Assembly: GCF_004000255.1 (NCBI RefSeq)
Contig: NZ_RCIQ01000002.1
Coordinates: 62,001-126,000 of the forward strand
Length of the DNA: 64,000 nt
Reading direction: 5' to 3'
Source: Nioella ostreopsis
Lineage (GTDB): Bacteria; Pseudomonadota; Alphaproteobacteria; Rhodobacterales; Rhodobacteraceae
This document shows positions 62,816-64,000 of this stretch, in pieces. The notes under the pieces were generated by a model. The model was not told the origin of the DNA and ran no database searches. It saw only the letters and a program-made list of their open reading frames with translations. The position numbers were made by a program, and so were the translations under genes. The stretch's first letter is position 1; each line of letters begins with the position of its first letter.

Positions 62816-63087
62816 TGCGTATCAAATGCCCTCTCTGCGGGGACCGCGACAGCCGCGAATTCACCCCAATGGGACACGAGACCTACATGAACCGGCCAGA
62901 CGACGAAGGCTGGAGCCCGGCCTGGGACAACTACCTGCATCTGCGTGACAACCCTGCCGGCGTGACGCGGGAGCTTTGGTATCACGGCGCGGGCTGCACC
63001 AGCTGGCTGCGCGTGGAACGAGACACCGTCACCCATGACATCCTGCGCGTGGAGCTTGCCTCCGACGCCAAGCGGGGGAACGCCTGA
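62815..63087 (+). CDS. soxD: Sarcosine oxidase subunit delta
   Basis: 90 residues. Zinc ligands C5 and C8 (CPLCG) and H57/C61 (YHGAGC) as in known SoxD; typical RELWYHGAGC and DILRVELAS segments. Small zinc subunit of the heterotetramer. Start and stop both overlap neighbours (TGATG at each side), showing tight coupling to the secreted gene before and soxA after. Confidence 0.95.
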   Translation: MRIKCPLCGDRDSREFTPMGHETYMNRPDDEGWSPAWDNYLHLRDNPAGVTRELWYHGAGCTSWLRVERDTVTHDILRVELASDAKRGNA

Positions 63088-64000
63088 TGCGGATAGAGGG
63101 CAAAGGCCGGATCGACGTTTCGACCCCGGTGAAATTCAGCTTCGACGGGCAGGGATACACCGGATTCAAGGGCGATACGCTGGCCTCGGCGCTGCTGGCC
63201 TCTGGCGTCAAGCTGGTGGGCCGGTCGTTCAAATACCACCGCCCGCGCGGGGTGCTGACGGCAGGCTCGGAAGAGCCCAATGCCATGGTGGAAATCGGAC
63301 GCGGCGCGGCGCAGGTGCCGAACGTCCGCGCCACGGTGCAGGAGATCTATGACGGGCTTGACGCCTACAGTCAGAACCGCATGGGGCCGCTGGCCTATGA
63401 CCTGTTGTCGGTCAATGACCTCTTCCCGAATTTCCTGAGCGCGGGCTTCTACTACAAGACCTTCATGTGGCCGCGTGCCTTTTGGGAAAAGCTCTATGAG
63501 CCGGTGATCCGCCGCGCGGCGGGCCTGGGGTCGCTCTCGGGCAAGCACAATCCCGACCACTACGAGAAGGCTTTCGCCCATTGCGATATCCTCGTGATCG
63601 GCTCCGGCCCCACCGGGCTGATGGCGGCGCTGACGGCGGCGCTTGGCGGGGCGGACGTGATCCTGTGTGAAGAAAGCAACGAGTTCGGCGGGCGGCTTCT
63701 GTCCGAGGATGAGGAGATTGACGGCCAGCCGGGGGCCGAGTGGGTGGCGAGCATGCTCGACGCGTTGCGCGACACGGGCCGGGTGCGGCTCATGTCCCGG
63801 ACCACGGTGACGGGCGCTTATGATCAGGGCACCTATGGCGCGCTGGAACGGGTGGGCCTGCATGTGAACGGCCCCGCCGAGCTGCCCAAGGAATGCTTCT
63901 GGCGGATCAATGCGCGGCAGGCGGTTCTGGCAGCAGGCGCGCTGGAACGCCCCTTGGCCTTCCCGATGAACGACCGGCCCGGCATCATGATGGCCAGCGC
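63087..64000 (+). CDS. soxA: Sarcosine oxidase subunit alpha (partial, runs off the window)
   Basis: First 304 residues of a protein that is normally about 1000. N-terminal domain (FSFDGQGYTGFKGDTLASAL, KYHRPRGVLTAGSEEPNAMV) and the NAD/FAD site LVIGSGPTGLMAAL near residue 174 are typical SoxA. The C-terminal folate-binding half lies beyond 64000. It is coupled to soxD by a one-base TGATG overlap. Confidence 0.95.
   Translation, partial: MRIEGKGRIDVSTPVKFSFDGQGYTGFKGDTLASALLASGVKLVGRSFKYHRPRGVLTAGSEEPNAMVEIGRGAAQVPNVRATVQEIYDGLDAYSQNRMGPLAYDLLSVNDLFPNFLSAGFYYKTFMWPRAFWEKLYEPVIRRAAGLGSLSGKHNPDHYEKAFAHCDILVIGSGPTGLMAALTAALGGADVILCEESNEFGGRLLSEDEEIDGQPGAEWVASMLDALRDTGRVRLMSRTTVTGAYDQGTYGALERVGLHVNGPAELPKECFWRINARQAVLAAGALERPLAFPMNDRPGIMMAS

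Overview
The window is ordinary-looking chromosome from a GC-rich alphaproteobacterium of the order Rhodobacterales (roseobacter/Paracoccus type). The reasons are gene content and neighbourhood: a PutA without a DNA-binding domain next to a divergent PutR of the Lrp family, an oxidoreductase-SelD fusion convergent with MnmH, a YcjX/YcjF pair, FnrL-type boxes (CTGAC/TTGAC-N4-ATCAA), one full CtrA box, and a soxBDA sarcosine oxidase operon. I found no rRNA, tRNA, CRISPR array, insertion sequence, prophage or replication origin. About 65 protein genes are called; nearly all other long reading frames are antisense shadows of GC-rich genes.

Layout. 1-1.2 kb: a BKACE-family enzyme and a repeat-rich convergent gap. 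1.2-7.8 kb: putR/putA proline catabolism and a P2A cation ATPase. 8-13 kb: a beta-hydroxyacid dehydrogenase, mnmH and selD (selenium for tRNA 2-selenouridine) and truA. 13-18.6 kb: ycjX-ycjF, a DMT exporter, an FAD monooxygenase, a small membrane protein and a group III truncated haemoglobin. 18.6-21.8 kb: ileS with a putative Ile-rich leader peptide and hairpin. 21.8-32.6 kb: lipoprotein, YghU-type GST, Ogt, DsrE protein, MFS transporter, MeaB, HrpB, DUF2235 hydrolase and an orphan CoxL form II subunit. 32.8-41.9 kb: valS, two PLP aminotransferases, a glycosyltransferase, YgfZ, a second DMT exporter, a DUF2161 nuclease-fold protein and an LRR protein. 42-47.5 kb: rpmB, a copper-chaperone pair, sirtuin, LMW phosphatase, a leucine-dehydrogenase-like enzyme with its divergent Lrp regulator, and a small ParB-fold protein. 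47.8-53.7 kb: lepA, then an accessory patch (REP-like palindromes, CtrA box, GIY-YIG nuclease, low-GC putative PD-(D/E)XK gene), two paralogous small membrane proteins each behind an FnrL-like box, a periplasmic DsrE protein, an esterase and a 27-residue membrane peptide. 53.7-64 kb: pirin, a second beta-hydroxyacid dehydrogenase, glutamate dehydrogenase, three Tad-type pseudopilin/VWA genes, and the sarcosine oxidase operon running off the end.

How it works together. Much of the metabolism is amino-acid and methylamine catabolism: proline to glutamate (PutA), glutamate to 2-oxoglutarate (Gdh), branched-chain deamination (Ldh), sarcosine demethylation (Sox) and propionyl-CoA handling (MeaB). 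Two Lrp-type regulators sit divergently from the dehydrogenase each probably controls.

The most unusual signals are non-coding. They are (1) a possible leaderless Ile-codon leader peptide with a hairpin upstream of ileS; (2) three convergent gaps with the same architecture, an outer closing stem around two or three perfect hairpins with no shared sequence; (3) a dispersed element of three GGGGGTGTAC-like units present twice; and (4) a GIY-YIG nuclease bracketed by identical palindromes.
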